A DNA stretch of 39,228 nt from Rhizobium sp. (GCA_027533385.1 JAPZUE010000035.1:1-39228), one strand, 5' to 3'. Shown: positions 22,373 to 31,154, counted from the stretch's first letter. A program made the numbers and translations. Notes: generated from the sequence alone by a model not told the origin.

Positions 22373-23731
22373 ATGACAGCACCGACCGAGGCCGCCGATC
22401 AGACCGCAGCCGATCCTTCCGCGCGCATCGAGGTGCTGCTCGTCGGCATGAATGGCGACCTCAGGGGCAAGATGATCCCGCTGAAAGCCGAGGACAAGGT
22501 CTGGAAGAACACGGTTCGCCTGCCCGCCTCGACCCAGTCGCTCGACATCTGGGGTGACGACAATGACGACATCACGAAGATCTCGCTGACGCTCGGCGAC
22601 CCGGACGGCATCTGTGTGCCCACCAAGAATTCGCTGACCACCCTGCCCTGGGGACCCGCCGGCTCCAAGCAGGTGCTGGCCACCATGCACACGCTCTCAG
22701 GCGAGCCGCATTATGTCTGCCCGCGCGCGATCCTCGCCAGTGTGATGAAGCGCTTCGAGGCCAAGGGCCTGACGCCGGTTGTTGCCACCGAGCTCGAATT
22801 CTATGTCATGGAGCCGGATTTCCGCGAAACCGGCGTGCCGATGCCGCCGAAGGCGCTGGTCATGAACGGCGAGGTCGAGGGCTACCAGCTCTATGACATG
22901 CGCGCGACCGCTGCGATGGAAGACTTCCTCGAAACGGTGCGCGAATATTGCGACCATATGGGCCTGCCGGCCGATGCGACGACCGCCGAATTCGGCCCGG
23001 GCCAGTTCGAGGTTAACCTCCTGCACAAGCCGGACCCGATGGCTGCCGCAGACGATTGCATCTACCTGAAGCGCGTTGTCGATTTTGCCGCCCGCCGGCA
23101 TGGGCTCAAAGCCACCTGCATGGCCAAGCCCTATGGCGATCATGCCGGCTCGGGCCTCCATGTGCATGCCTCGATCATCGACAAGGACGGTAAGAACATC
23201 CTCGACGCCAAGGGTGGCGATCCGGTGAAGCTGAAGTCGATCACTGCCGGCATGCTGAAGAGCATGCAGGATGCGCAGCTGATCTTCGCGCCCTTTGCCA
23301 ATTCCTATCGCCGCTTCCAGCCGGGCTCCTTTGCGCCCGACAAGATCGACTGGGGTTTCGGCAATCGCGGCACGGCGATCCGCATTCCCGACAAGGACGG
23401 CCCCGCCGCCCGCATTGAACACCGTGTCGCGGGAGCGGACGCCAATCCGCATCTGCTGCTTGCTGCCATCCTCGGCGGCATCCTGCTCGGCCTGGAAGAA
23501 GACCTCGATCCAGGTCCGGTCACAACGCCGGATAGCGCGCCCGAGAACCCTGAGATGCTGACCTATGACTTCCTGACCGCCGTCGAGCGTTTTCGGGCCT
23601 CGGCCTTTATCAAGGATATCTTCGGCGCCGAATATCAGCGCATCTATGGCGACACCAAGCGCAAGGAGGCCATGGCCTATCTGCGCACCGTGTCGAGCTT
23701 CGATTACCAGACCTATCTGCCGCGGATCTGA
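22373..23731 (+). CDS. glutamine synthetase family protein, gamma-glutamylpolyamine synthetase-like
   Basis: A 452-residue member of the glutamine synthetase superfamily of the PuuA type, which ligates glutamate to an amine such as putrescine using ATP. The N-terminal beta-grasp half contains VGMNGDLRGKMIPLK; the catalytic domain shows VATELEFYVMEPD, DATTAEFGPGQFEVNL, GDHAGSGLHVHASIID (glutamate/ATP loop), FANSYRRFQPGSFAP and AARIEHRVAGADANPHLLLA (glutamate and ammonia-site arginine). The missing adenylylation-loop tyrosine and the RGK opening separate it from biosynthetic GlnA. The ATG at 22373 begins the domain. Divergence from a class III aminotransferase supports polyamine catabolism. Confidence 0.92.
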   Translation: MTAPTEAADQTAADPSARIEVLLVGMNGDLRGKMIPLKAEDKVWKNTVRLPASTQSLDIWGDDNDDITKISLTLGDPDGICVPTKNSLTTLPWGPAGSKQVLATMHTLSGEPHYVCPRAILASVMKRFEAKGLTPVVATELEFYVMEPDFRETGVPMPPKALVMNGEVEGYQLYDMRATAAMEDFLETVREYCDHMGLPADATTAEFGPGQFEVNLLHKPDPMAAADDCIYLKRVVDFAARRHGLKATCMAKPYGDHAGSGLHVHASIIDKDGKNILDAKGGDPVKLKSITAGMLKSMQDAQLIFAPFANSYRRFQPGSFAPDKIDWGFGNRGTAIRIPDKDGPAARIEHRVAGADANPHLLLAAILGGILLGLEEDLDPGPVTTPDSAPENPEMLTYDFLTAVERFRASAFIKDIFGAEYQRIYGDTKRKEAMAYLRTVSSFDYQTYLPRI

Positions 23732-23756
23732 GCATCTTCGCCCTGCGGGCTCATCG

Positions 23757-23783
23757 AAACGGCGCCCGATCAGGGCGCCGTTT
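23757..23783. terminator. bidirectional terminator, glutamine synthetase / lipid kinase
   Basis: Eleven-base perfect stem AAACGGCGCCC / GGGCGCCGTTT with loop GATCA between the convergent genes. Confidence 0.85.
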
Positions 23784-23787
23784 GCGT

Positions 23788-24705
23788 TCAGACTTCCGGT
23801 CGCGGCGGTGCGACAAGCACCTTCAGTTCACCGGGGTGGATCTTCAGCTCGACATCCGCCGGCATGCGCAGAAGTTCGCCGTCAAGCACGCAGGCCGCGC
23901 CCTTGCGGTAGTTGGGAAAGTGCAGAAGCACCTTCTGCGCGGTCGAGGCGGTCACCGCCTGGTTTTCCTTGAACTTGCCCCTGATGATGTCGAAGGCGAG
24001 CAGGCCGACCCCCGTCGGCTCCAGCGGATCGGCAAGATAGACGCCGAGTTTGCCGGTATCGACCCGGTCGGCGAAGAACAGCGAGTTGTTGCCGAGCGGA
24101 TTATTCGACACCGAGATCGCCGAGACCGGACGTTCGTCGCTGCGGCCATCGCCATCGATGTCGAAGATCACTTCAAAGCGCGGGGGATCAAGCATGACGC
24201 CAAAGGCGGCACTGGTGCTCGCGCGGATCTTGCCGATCCGGGAGGCGAAGTTCATCTGGTTGCGCATCCGCACCATGCGGGCATGCAGGCCGGCAGAGAA
24301 CTGATGCACGAAAGGTCGGCCGTTTGCAGTCGCGATATCCATCGGCACCACCTTTGCCTCGGCCAGGACGTCGAGCACCTTCCAGATATCGAGCGGCAGC
24401 TTCAGGGAGCGGGCAAAGAGGTTCATGGTGCCGGCCGGGATGACGCCGAGCGGCAGGCCCGACTTCCATGCCATGCCGGCAGCGGCAGAAATCGTGCCAT
24501 CGCCCCCGCCCGCGACGATCGCCTCGACACCGCTTTCCTCGCTTGCGGCCTCCAGCGCATAGGTGATCTCGTCACCGGCCACCACGGCGCAGTCGAGTTC
24601 ATGCCCCTTCGCCGCGAAGGCGCGCATGGCCGTCTCGCAATAGGTCTGCATGTCGGTGGTCTTGAAGGTGCCACCGTCGCGATTGAGTACCGCCTTGATT
24701 TTCAT
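23788..24705 (-). CDS. diacylglycerol-kinase-fold lipid kinase, YegS-like
   Basis: A 305-residue lipid kinase of the DAGK catalytic family. The nucleotide motif GGGDGT is at residues 66-71, inside EAIVAGGGDGTISAAAG. GVIPAGTMNLFARSL is the typical second motif (P-x-G-T-x-N) for the phosphate-binding region. The C-terminal domain shows ISVSNNPLGNNSLFF and LDGELLRMP, close to the D-G-E motif of this family. It would phosphorylate diacylglycerol, phosphatidylglycerol or a long-chain base. It is the only gene in its transcript, ending against a terminator shared with the glutamine synthetase gene. Confidence 0.92.
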   Translation of the reverse strand: MKIKAVLNRDGGTFKTTDMQTYCETAMRAFAAKGHELDCAVVAGDEITYALEAASEESGVEAIVAGGGDGTISAAAGMAWKSGLPLGVIPAGTMNLFARSLKLPLDIWKVLDVLAEAKVVPMDIATANGRPFVHQFSAGLHARMVRMRNQMNFASRIGKIRASTSAAFGVMLDPPRFEVIFDIDGDGRSDERPVSAISVSNNPLGNNSLFFADRVDTGKLGVYLADPLEPTGVGLLAFDIIRGKFKENQAVTASTAQKVLLHFPNYRKGAACVLDGELLRMPADVELKIHPGELKVLVAPPRPEV

Positions 24706-24931
24706 GGAAATCCTTCGAGGAAAGAACAGGCATCAGCGGGCAACGCCGGATCCCGGCGATTTGTTGCATCGCCAAAGATCGAAAGCGAAGGCGCGGTTTT
24801 CAAGGCAGAGATGGACGTTCCACAGCGGAGGTCACAGATCAAGCGGCCTGAAAGCCGAAATGATGCATTGATGTGGCGCGCAGAAGCATGTCCTTATGGC
24901 GCAGCGTTCAGACGCCAGACAGGAGTTTTCC

Positions 24932-25954
24932 ATGCGCGCCATCGGTTTCTACAGCAATCACCCCGCCACCTCGGATGAGGCGCTTGTCGATATCGATCTT
25001 CCCATGCCGGCGGCCACAGGCCGCGACCTGCTGGTGGAGATCAAGGCGATATCCGTCAATCCGGTCGACACCAAGGTCCGGCGAAACCAGACGCCGCCGG
25101 CTGGCGAAGCCCGTATCCTCGGTTACGATGCTGCCGGCGTGGTCAGGGCGGTCGGTCCGGATGTGACGCTGTTTAAGCCGGGTGACGAGGTCTATTACGC
25201 CGGTGCGGTCAACAGGCCGGGAACCAATGCCGAATACCATCTGGTGGACGAACGGATCGTCGGGCTGAAACCGAAGACGCTCTCCTTTGCCGAGGCAGCG
25301 GCCCTGCCGCTGACGGCGATTACGGCCTATGAGGCGCTGTTCCATCGCATCAAGGTGCAGGAACCGGTCCCGGGAGCGGCACGGGCGATCCTGATTACCG
25401 GAGGTGCCGGTGGCGTCGGCTCTATCGCGATCCAACTTGCCAAGGAACTGACCGATTTGGTGGTGGTCGCGACCGCGTCGCGGCCGGAGACGGTGGAATG
25501 GGCGAAATCGCTCGGGGCCGATCATGTCATCGACCATTCCAAGCCGCTGGCCGCAGACTATGCCGCGCTTGGCATTGGCGCGCCGGGCTACATCTTCTCG
25601 GTCACGCATTCCAGCCAGCATCGCCTGGCGATGGCCGAAATCATCGCGCCTGCCGGGCGCATCTGCCTGATCGACGATTTCCCCGAGGGTTTCGATATCC
25701 TCGCCTTCAAGCCGAAGGCGGTGTCGCTGCATTGGGAGATGATGTTTTCGCGGCCAATGTTTGAGACACCCGACATGATCGAGCAGCACAAACTGCTGAC
25801 GCATGTCGCCGAGTTGATCGATGCCGGCAAGATCCGTACGACGCTCGACACCGTGCTTGGACCGATCACCGCTGCAAACCTGCGCAAGGCGCATCAGATC
25901 ATCGAAAGCAACCGGGCGCGCGGCAAGATCGTGTTGGAGGGCTTCCCAGCCTGA
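24932..25954 (+). CDS. zinc-independent quinone oxidoreductase-like protein (MDR superfamily)
   Basis: A 340-residue medium-chain dehydrogenase of the quinone oxidoreductase branch. It has AISVNPVDTKVRR and ARILGYDAAGVVRAVG in the catalytic fold, AAALPLTAITAYEALFHR and the NADPH-binding ILITGGAGGVGSIAIQLAKE. The structural and catalytic zinc cysteines of alcohol dehydrogenases are absent, so it should be metal-free, reducing quinones or enones with NADPH. The ATG at 24932 follows CAGGAGTTTTCC. A convergent single-cysteine HxlR regulator lies immediately downstream, an association seen for electrophile-responsive quinone reductases. Substrate is inferred. Confidence 0.9.
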   Translation: MRAIGFYSNHPATSDEALVDIDLPMPAATGRDLLVEIKAISVNPVDTKVRRNQTPPAGEARILGYDAAGVVRAVGPDVTLFKPGDEVYYAGAVNRPGTNAEYHLVDERIVGLKPKTLSFAEAAALPLTAITAYEALFHRIKVQEPVPGAARAILITGGAGGVGSIAIQLAKELTDLVVVATASRPETVEWAKSLGADHVIDHSKPLAADYAALGIGAPGYIFSVTHSSQHRLAMAEIIAPAGRICLIDDFPEGFDILAFKPKAVSLHWEMMFSRPMFETPDMIEQHKLLTHVAELIDAGKIRTTLDTVLGPITAANLRKAHQIIESNRARGKIVLEGFPA

Positions 25955-25991
25955 GGCCTTCCTGCCGCGCCTGTACGATACAGCCTGTCCG

Positions 25992-26399
25992 TCAGGCGGC
26001 CGAACGCATGATGGCCGCGCTGCCGGTCGGGCCCTGGCTCGGCTTGATCGCGGCCTCCTCCACGGCGACCAGATTCTCCTGGCCCCATCGACCGATTGCC
26101 TGGAGCACCGGCTCAAGGCTGCGTCCGAGCGGGGTCAGCGAGTAATCGACCCTTGCGGGGACGACGGGATAGACGGTCCGGGCAACCAGACCTGCAACTT
26201 CCATGTCCCGCAGCTGTTTCGACAGCATTCGATGCGTGATCGATGGCAGACGCTTGACGAGTTCATTGAAGCGCAGGACTTCGTCCTTGAGGAGGTGGTG
26301 GAGGATCACACCCTTCCATTTGCCGTCCAGCAACTGCAGGGTCGCCTCGATCTGGCAACCACCGAGGTCGGACAAGCCGACATTCGTATCGCGAGCCAT
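25992..26399 (-). CDS. HxlR family regulator with one cysteine
   Basis: A 135-residue winged-helix regulator. The HxlR core is clear: ATLQLLDGKWKGVILHHLL, FNELVKRLPSITHRMLSKQL (recognition helix), and VARTVYPVVPARVDYSLTPL, the wing. The only cysteine, C15 in GGCQIEATL, sits where QorR, YodB and HypR-type regulators keep their redox-sensing cysteine, so it may sense quinones, diamides or hypochlorite. QorR is known to control a quinone reductase, and here the neighbouring gene is a quinone oxidoreductase, but they face each other, so control would be from outside the shared end. The start at 26399 is typical. Confidence 0.87.
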   Translation of the reverse strand: MARDTNVGLSDLGGCQIEATLQLLDGKWKGVILHHLLKDEVLRFNELVKRLPSITHRMLSKQLRDMEVAGLVARTVYPVVPARVDYSLTPLGRSLEPVLQAIGRWGQENLVAVEEAAIKPSQGPTGSAAIMRSAA

Positions 26400-26641
26400 T
26401 CAATATCCCTTCTCGAATTCCTGGCGCACCGTCGCCGGAGCGCCTGTTCCCACTTAGTCCTGACCGCCCGGTCTGAAAAGGCATCGGTCGGTCGGTATTG
26501 GTCGACACAGCGTCAACAGGACACACGACGCAGAGATATGTCGAAAAGTTTCATTGCGGAGAGATTGGGGCGAAGCCGGCCGGCAGCAAGGCGAGTTATG
26601 AATTCGTGACTGGACGTGACGAAGCCTGTCACGGCGCGATC
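26400..26641. promoter_or_regulatory. hxlR promoter region
   Basis: Non-coding; frames are short and unlike any family. It should hold the promoter of the HxlR gene. The motif CGGTCGGTCGGT (26488-26499) is a short tandem repeat of CGGT. Nothing else is seen. Confidence 0.4.
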
Positions 26642-26677
26642 AAAAAGATGTGGCGCCGGTCAGGCCGACCAGCGCCA
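26642..26677 (-). terminator. terminator of L,D-transpeptidase gene
   Basis: Minus-strand hairpin with stem TGGCGCTGGTC / GACCGGCGCCA (one mismatch) and a five-base loop, then ATCTTTTTG on that strand. Lies 29 bases downstream of the gene. Confidence 0.8.
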
Positions 26678-26705
26678 CGGAATATCAAGCGGAGTTGGGT
26701 CTCGC

Positions 26706-27320
26706 TCAGGCCTGGATCACCACGACCTTGGAGCCGACTTCGACGCGTTCGTAAAGATCGATCACATCATGGTTCATCATGCGCACACAGCCCGACGACA
26801 TGGCCTGGCCGATGGACCAGGGCTGGTTGGTGCCATGGATGCGGAACATGGTGTCGTTGCCTCCACGATAGAGATACATGGCGCGGGCACCGAGCGGGTT
26901 GTTCGGGCCGCCTGGCATGCCGCCGGCATATTTCAGGTTCTTTTCCGGATCGCGGCGGATCATGTTCGCCGTCGGGGTCCAGGACGGCCATTCTGCCTTG
27001 CGGCCGACATAGGCATTGCCGGCAAGTGCCAGGCCCGCACGACCGACGCCGATGCCGTAGCGCATGGCGCGACCGCCGCCCAGCACGTAGTACAGGCGAC
27101 GTGCCGGGGTATCGACCACGATCGTCCCTGCCGCATGGGGGGTCTCATAGGCCACTTCCTGCCGACGCAGCTCCGGCTTGATCTTGTCCAGCGGCACCTT
27201 CTTCAGCGGAAACGGCTCATCCGGCACGTCGCCATACATGGCCTGCTGGTTGGGAACGGACTGGCAGCCGGCCAGAAAAAGCGGCAGGCCGAACAGAAGA
27301 CCGCGGCGGGAAATGGTCAT
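26706..27320 (-). CDS. L,D-transpeptidase lipoprotein (YkuD family)
   Basis: A 204-residue periplasmic enzyme. The signal peptide with Arg-Arg start and lipobox (MTISRRGLLFGLPLFLAGC) makes it a lipoprotein anchored at C19. The YkuD catalytic signature is complete: H162 and C178 in the span HGTNQPWSIGQAMSSGCVRM, with SSGCVRM as the hallmark. It would crosslink peptidoglycan (3-3 bonds) or attach proteins to it, a major crosslinking mode in Rhizobiaceae. NNPLGARAMYLYRGG matches the substrate-binding strands. The ATG at 27320 begins the signal peptide. Its terminator lies at 26642. Confidence 0.94.
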   Translation of the reverse strand: MTISRRGLLFGLPLFLAGCQSVPNQQAMYGDVPDEPFPLKKVPLDKIKPELRRQEVAYETPHAAGTIVVDTPARRLYYVLGGGRAMRYGIGVGRAGLALAGNAYVGRKAEWPSWTPTANMIRRDPEKNLKYAGGMPGGPNNPLGARAMYLYRGGNDTMFRIHGTNQPWSIGQAMSSGCVRMMNHDVIDLYERVEVGSKVVVIQA

Positions 27321-27507
27321 GTTTCAGGCGTCCTCAAGATACGATTCGTTGCCGAGGAGCCTAGAAATTTATGGTTAATGACGGGTTAAATCCTGGGGCG
27401 GGCGTTAAGATCCGTGGCGAGGATGGGGCGGGATTCGTGTTCTTTTTTGGCAAAGCAACGTTTGCGTGGTTTGCTGAGTCTGAGCTCACCTGGAGAGGCG
27501 CTGATTC

Positions 27508-28539
27508 GTGGCAAATAAAAAATATCAGGTATTTGTTTCATCGACTTTCCGCGATCTCGTAGAGGAGCGGCAAGACACCATTCGTAATATTCTAGATCTA
27601 AATCACATCCCTGCTGGAATGGAGCTATTCCCTGCAGCAGATGTTGCACAATTATCTTACATCAAAAAAATTATCGACGAATGCGATTACTATCTGCTGA
27701 TTGTTGGTGGTCGGTACGGATCCCTGGATGATGAGGGAATCAGTTTTACGGAACGTGAGTATGACTACGCGGTTGAAAAAGGTAAATTTGTTGTTGCTTT
27801 TGTTCACTCTGATCCGGATGCCATCTCAGTGAAGAACAGTGACACAAAGCCTGAGTTAGCTGCAGCTCTGGTAGCATTCCGTGAAAAAGTTATGAATGGG
27901 CGGCTCGTAAAAACGTGGAGCAATCGCCAAAATCTTGAGACCGCTGTAATCAAGTCTCTCACTGTCGCCTTCAACACGTATCCGCAAGTCGGATGGATCC
28001 GCGGAGACGCCACAGCATCTGACAAAATTCTTGAGCAAGCCAACACGGCCTTGCAGGAAAACATCGAACTGAGAAACAAAGTTGAAAGGCTTTCAGCATC
28101 ACGTAAGCTGAAATACGAAAACTTGGCCGGCCTAGATGATCCTTTTACTGTACGATACAGAACACGACACTCTTCTAGTAGCAGGTCTGCGCCGTACTAC
28201 TACACGGCCAGGACAGCGACATTAACCTGGCGCGAAATATTCATTCCACTTGGCGCAGAGCTTACGGTTGCTAAAACAGACCTGTCGATCAGCCTCGCCG
28301 TAAAACAAGCTCTCGCGTTGAGTAAAGCTGCAGATAACGCTTACGATGTAAATGACATGGATATCGCTACCATCAAGGCCCAGTTTATTGCACTTGGACT
28401 GATCTCAGGAAAGGTAGGAACGTCCCTCAAGGGAACGATGCATGAATACCTATCCCTAACAGAACAAGGGAAAGAAGCTTGGATGGGTGAGGTCGTGATT
28501 AGAAAAGTGACCCCCTCCATAGAAACCGACAGCCAATAG
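27508..28539 (+). CDS. DUF4062 domain protein, candidate defence or signalling factor
   Basis: A 343-residue protein starting with a DUF4062 domain (residues 6-100): YQVFVSSTFRDLVEERQ, then LELFPAADVAQ-like core, CDYYLLIVGGRYGSLDDEG and SFTEREYDYAVEKGKFVVAF. The fold is TIR/nucleoside-deoxyribosyltransferase-like and occurs in STAND-type and anti-phage proteins. Residues 172-198 are probably coiled coil (ILEQANTALQENIELRNKVE). The C-terminal 130 residues have no named domain but end with a winged-helix look (FIALGLISGK, YLSLTEQGKEAW). GTG at 27508 follows GGAGAGG. GC is clearly lower than in the neighbours on both sides, suggesting transfer. No partner gene is present. Confidence 0.85.
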   Translation: MANKKYQVFVSSTFRDLVEERQDTIRNILDLNHIPAGMELFPAADVAQLSYIKKIIDECDYYLLIVGGRYGSLDDEGISFTEREYDYAVEKGKFVVAFVHSDPDAISVKNSDTKPELAAALVAFREKVMNGRLVKTWSNRQNLETAVIKSLTVAFNTYPQVGWIRGDATASDKILEQANTALQENIELRNKVERLSASRKLKYENLAGLDDPFTVRYRTRHSSSSRSAPYYYTARTATLTWREIFIPLGAELTVAKTDLSISLAVKQALALSKAADNAYDVNDMDIATIKAQFIALGLISGKVGTSLKGTMHEYLSLTEQGKEAWMGEVVIRKVTPSIETDSQ

Positions 28540-28568
28540 GCGGTCGAAACTCCTTTTTCTCGACCGCC
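28539..28568. terminator. hairpin between DUF4062 and ETF-QO genes
   Basis: Nine-base perfect stem GGCGGTCGA / TCGACCGCC with a 12-base loop containing CTTTTTC. It overlaps the DUF4062 stop by one base and lies between convergent genes. Confidence 0.65.
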
Positions 28569-28579
28569 CTCCAGCAAAC

Positions 28580-30244
28580 TCACATGTTCGGATAGACCGG
28601 CCCCTCACCACCCTGCGGCGGCACCCAGTTGATGTTCTGGTTCGGGTCCTTGATATCGCAGGTCTTGCAGTGGACGCAGTTCTGGGCGTTGATGACGAAG
28701 GTCTGCTCGCCGTCCTTCTCCACCCATTCGTAAACGCCCGCCGGACAGTAGCGCGTCGACGGGCCGGCATAGACGCCAAGCTCGGAGCGCTTCTGCAGGT
28801 CGAGATCGGCGACCTTCAGATGCACCGGCTGGTCTTCCTCGTGATTTGTGTTGGAGAGGAACACCGAGGAGAGACGGTCGAAGGTCAAAACGCCGTCCGG
28901 CTTCGGATAGGCGATCGGCTTGTGCTGGGCTGCCGGCTCCAGCGATTCGGCGTCCGTCTTGCCGTGCTTCAGTGTTCTGAAGAAGGAGAAGCCGAAAAGC
29001 TGGTTGGTCCACATGTCGATGCCGCCGAGGCCAACGCCGAGCGCCGTTCCAAGCTTCGACCACAGCGGCTTGACGTTGCGAACCCGCTTCAGATCCTTGC
29101 CGATATCGGTCGAACGCCATGCGTTTTCGATCTCGATCGGCTCGTCATTGGCGCGGCCTGCGGCGATTGCATCGGCGATCTTCTCGGCTGCCAGCATGCC
29201 CGAGAGCACCGCGTTATGACTGCCCTTGATGCGGGGAACGTTGACGAGGCCGGCGGAACAGCCGATCAACGCGCCGCCCGGGAAGGAGAGTTTTGGCACC
29301 GACTGGTAACCGCCTTCGGTGATCGCGCGCGCGCCGTAGGAGAGGCGCTTGCCGCCCTCGAAGGTGTCGCGGATCGCCGGATGGGTCTTGAAGCGCTGGA
29401 ACTCCTCGAAGGGGAAGAGATAGGGGTTCTTGTAGTTGAGGTGCACGACGAAGCCGACGGCGACCATGTTGTCTTCGAGGTGATAGAGGAAGGAGCCGCC
29501 ACCGGTCTTCATGCCGAGCGGCCAGCCGAAGGAGTGCTGCACGAGGCCCGGCTTGTGGTGCTCGGGCTTGACCTGCCAGAGTTCCTTGAGACCAATGCCG
29601 AACTTCTGCACGTCGCTGTCGCGGGCAAGATCGAACTTGGCGATAAGCTGCTTGGCGAGCGAGCCGCGAACGCCTTCGGAGATCAGCACATATTTGCCGA
29701 GCAGCGCCATGCCGCGGGTATAGGCCGGGCCCGGCTCGCCATTCTTCTCGATGCCCATGTCGCCGGTGGCAACGCCGATGACCGCACCCTCGTCGTTATA
29801 GAGCACTTCGGAGGCCGCAAAGCCCGGATAGATCTCGACGCCAAGCGCTTCCGCATGGGCGCCGAGCCAGCGACAGACATTGCCGAGCGAGACGATGTAG
29901 TTGCCGTGATTGTTCATCAGCGGCGGCATCAGGGCATTCGGCAGGCGCACAGAGCCCGCGGGGCCGAGGAACAGGAACTGGTCGTCGGTGACGGGCGTCT
30001 TGAACGGATGATCCGCTTCTTCGCGCCAGCCGGGGATCAGCCGGTCGATGCCGATCGGATCGACCACGGCACCGGAGAGGATATGGGCGCCGACTTCAGC
30101 ACCCTTTTCGAGCACGACCACGGTCAGATCCGGATTGACCTGTTTCAGCCGGATCGCCGCCGAGAGACCTGCGGGGCCAGCACCCACGATCACGACGTCG
30201 AATTCCATGCTTTCGCGTTCAGGCAGTTCCATCTCGGTGCTCAT
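28580..30244 (-). CDS. electron-transfer flavoprotein-ubiquinone oxidoreductase
   Basis: A 554-residue inner-membrane-associated enzyme that passes electrons from ETF to ubiquinone, linking fatty-acid and branched-chain amino-acid oxidation to respiration. The FAD motif is VVIVGAGPAGLSAAIRLKQV. The ETF-QO signatures GAVVDPIGIDRLIPGW and YPKPDGVLTFDRLSSVFLSN are intact, and the 4Fe-4S cluster cysteines appear as CPAGVYEWV and CVHCKTCDIKDP near the C terminus. The ATG at 30244 follows AGGAATGACGA. Upstream, a perfect 16-base palindrome (30370-30385) probably controls it. Length equals the family norm. Confidence 0.95.
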   Translation of the reverse strand: MSTEMELPERESMEFDVVIVGAGPAGLSAAIRLKQVNPDLTVVVLEKGAEVGAHILSGAVVDPIGIDRLIPGWREEADHPFKTPVTDDQFLFLGPAGSVRLPNALMPPLMNNHGNYIVSLGNVCRWLGAHAEALGVEIYPGFAASEVLYNDEGAVIGVATGDMGIEKNGEPGPAYTRGMALLGKYVLISEGVRGSLAKQLIAKFDLARDSDVQKFGIGLKELWQVKPEHHKPGLVQHSFGWPLGMKTGGGSFLYHLEDNMVAVGFVVHLNYKNPYLFPFEEFQRFKTHPAIRDTFEGGKRLSYGARAITEGGYQSVPKLSFPGGALIGCSAGLVNVPRIKGSHNAVLSGMLAAEKIADAIAAGRANDEPIEIENAWRSTDIGKDLKRVRNVKPLWSKLGTALGVGLGGIDMWTNQLFGFSFFRTLKHGKTDAESLEPAAQHKPIAYPKPDGVLTFDRLSSVFLSNTNHEEDQPVHLKVADLDLQKRSELGVYAGPSTRYCPAGVYEWVEKDGEQTFVINAQNCVHCKTCDIKDPNQNINWVPPQGGEGPVYPNM

Positions 30245-30369
30245 TCGTCATTCCTCGCCAGGCGGTGCTTTCCGCCATCCTCCTTGACAAAACCCAACCG
30301 GATTGTCGAGCCGAAGCGCGACGCGCCGAGGCGCAAATTCCGGCAGGGCGGTGTGAAGACGAAGAATAT

Positions 30370-30385
30370 CTTACGTGCACGTAAG
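30370..30385. promoter_or_regulatory. perfect 16-base palindrome upstream of ETF-QO gene
   Basis: CTTACGTGCACGTAAG is fully symmetric and lies 126-141 bases before the ETF-QO start, three bases beyond the neighbouring TetR stop. It resembles the MerR-type LiuR operator described for branched-chain and fatty-acid catabolism in proteobacteria, and matches TTACGTGTGCGTAA at 13071. The regulator is not in this window as far as can be told. Confidence 0.6.
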
Positions 30386-30387
30386 GG

Positions 30388-31008
30388 TCAATGCGACAAG
30401 TTTGGATCGGCCGAGGCGATCAAGGCGGAGAAACCACGGATAATATGCAGGTCGCTGCCCTCGATCAGGGCGGTAGGCAGATCGAGGGTGCGGATGACCG
30501 AGGAGCTTTTGATCGAGGCAAGGCCATGCAGCGAGGACCAGATGACCAAAGCATCGAGCAAGACGGCCTCGTCGCTGCGCGCTTGTCCCGAAAGCCGTGC
30601 CTTTCGTTTCAGTCCGGAGACCAGCAGAGAAAAGGCATGCTTTGCCTTGGCCATCATCTCGGGAAAGGCCTGACCATCCGGCAGCGGCGTGCCGAACATC
30701 AGGCGGTATTCGAGCGGATGCTCGTGGGCATAGCGCAGATAGTCCTTGGCCATGTTCGCCATATCCTGATCCGGATCCTCGGACTTCGGATGGGCATCGA
30801 GGAAGGCGGCAAAGGCGTCGAAGGCACGCGAGACCATTTCCGCCAGAATATGGTCACGGCTGGCAAAATGCTTGTAGGGCGCCTGATGCGACACGCCGAG
30901 CCGCCGCGCCACCTCGCGCAGGCTCAGCTTTTCCAGTCCGTCACTGGCGATGATCGCCATGCCTTCGGCAAGACAGGCTTCGCGCAGATCGCGTTGTGTT
31001 CTGGGCAT
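30388..31008 (-). CDS. TetR/AcrR family regulator
   Basis: A 206-residue TetR repressor. The N-terminal HTH is canonical: GLEKLSLREVARRLGVSHQA followed by PYKHFASRDHILAEMV. The C-terminal ligand domain includes YLRYAHEHPLEYRLMFGTPL, a TetR_C13-like signature (H-P-x-x-Y-R-L-M-F). The ATG at 31008 (MPRTQRD) starts the domain; a longer version from 31065 reads into the promoter. Two 15-base palindromes (31155 and 31189) in the shared region suit autoregulation and control of the divergent DUF2141-SDR genes. The effector is unknown. Confidence 0.92.
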   Translation of the reverse strand: MPRTQRDLREACLAEGMAIIASDGLEKLSLREVARRLGVSHQAPYKHFASRDHILAEMVSRAFDAFAAFLDAHPKSEDPDQDMANMAKDYLRYAHEHPLEYRLMFGTPLPDGQAFPEMMAKAKHAFSLLVSGLKRKARLSGQARSDEAVLLDALVIWSSLHGLASIKSSSVIRTLDLPTALIEGSDLHIIRGFSALIASADPNLSH

Positions 31009-31154
31009 AAGGCTTCCCGCAGATTTTCGCTCGACTTCGGGCCAGACGGTCGGACCACACGGCACCCGTTCTCAAATAGCCGCGACGCCGCGAGCTCACA
31101 ATAGATGCCGGCCCAAAGCGACCGAGGTTTCGGAGGTCCTTGTAGATCACAAAT

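Noticed and set aside
24908..26116. 402-codon minus-strand frame opposite the quinone oxidoreductase
   Set aside because: Antisense shadow; the plus strand has the NADPH site and a good ribosome site.
28670..30673. 667-codon plus-strand frame opposite ETF-QO
   Set aside because: Antisense shadow of a gene with clear iron-sulphur and FAD motifs; the composition is unlike protein.
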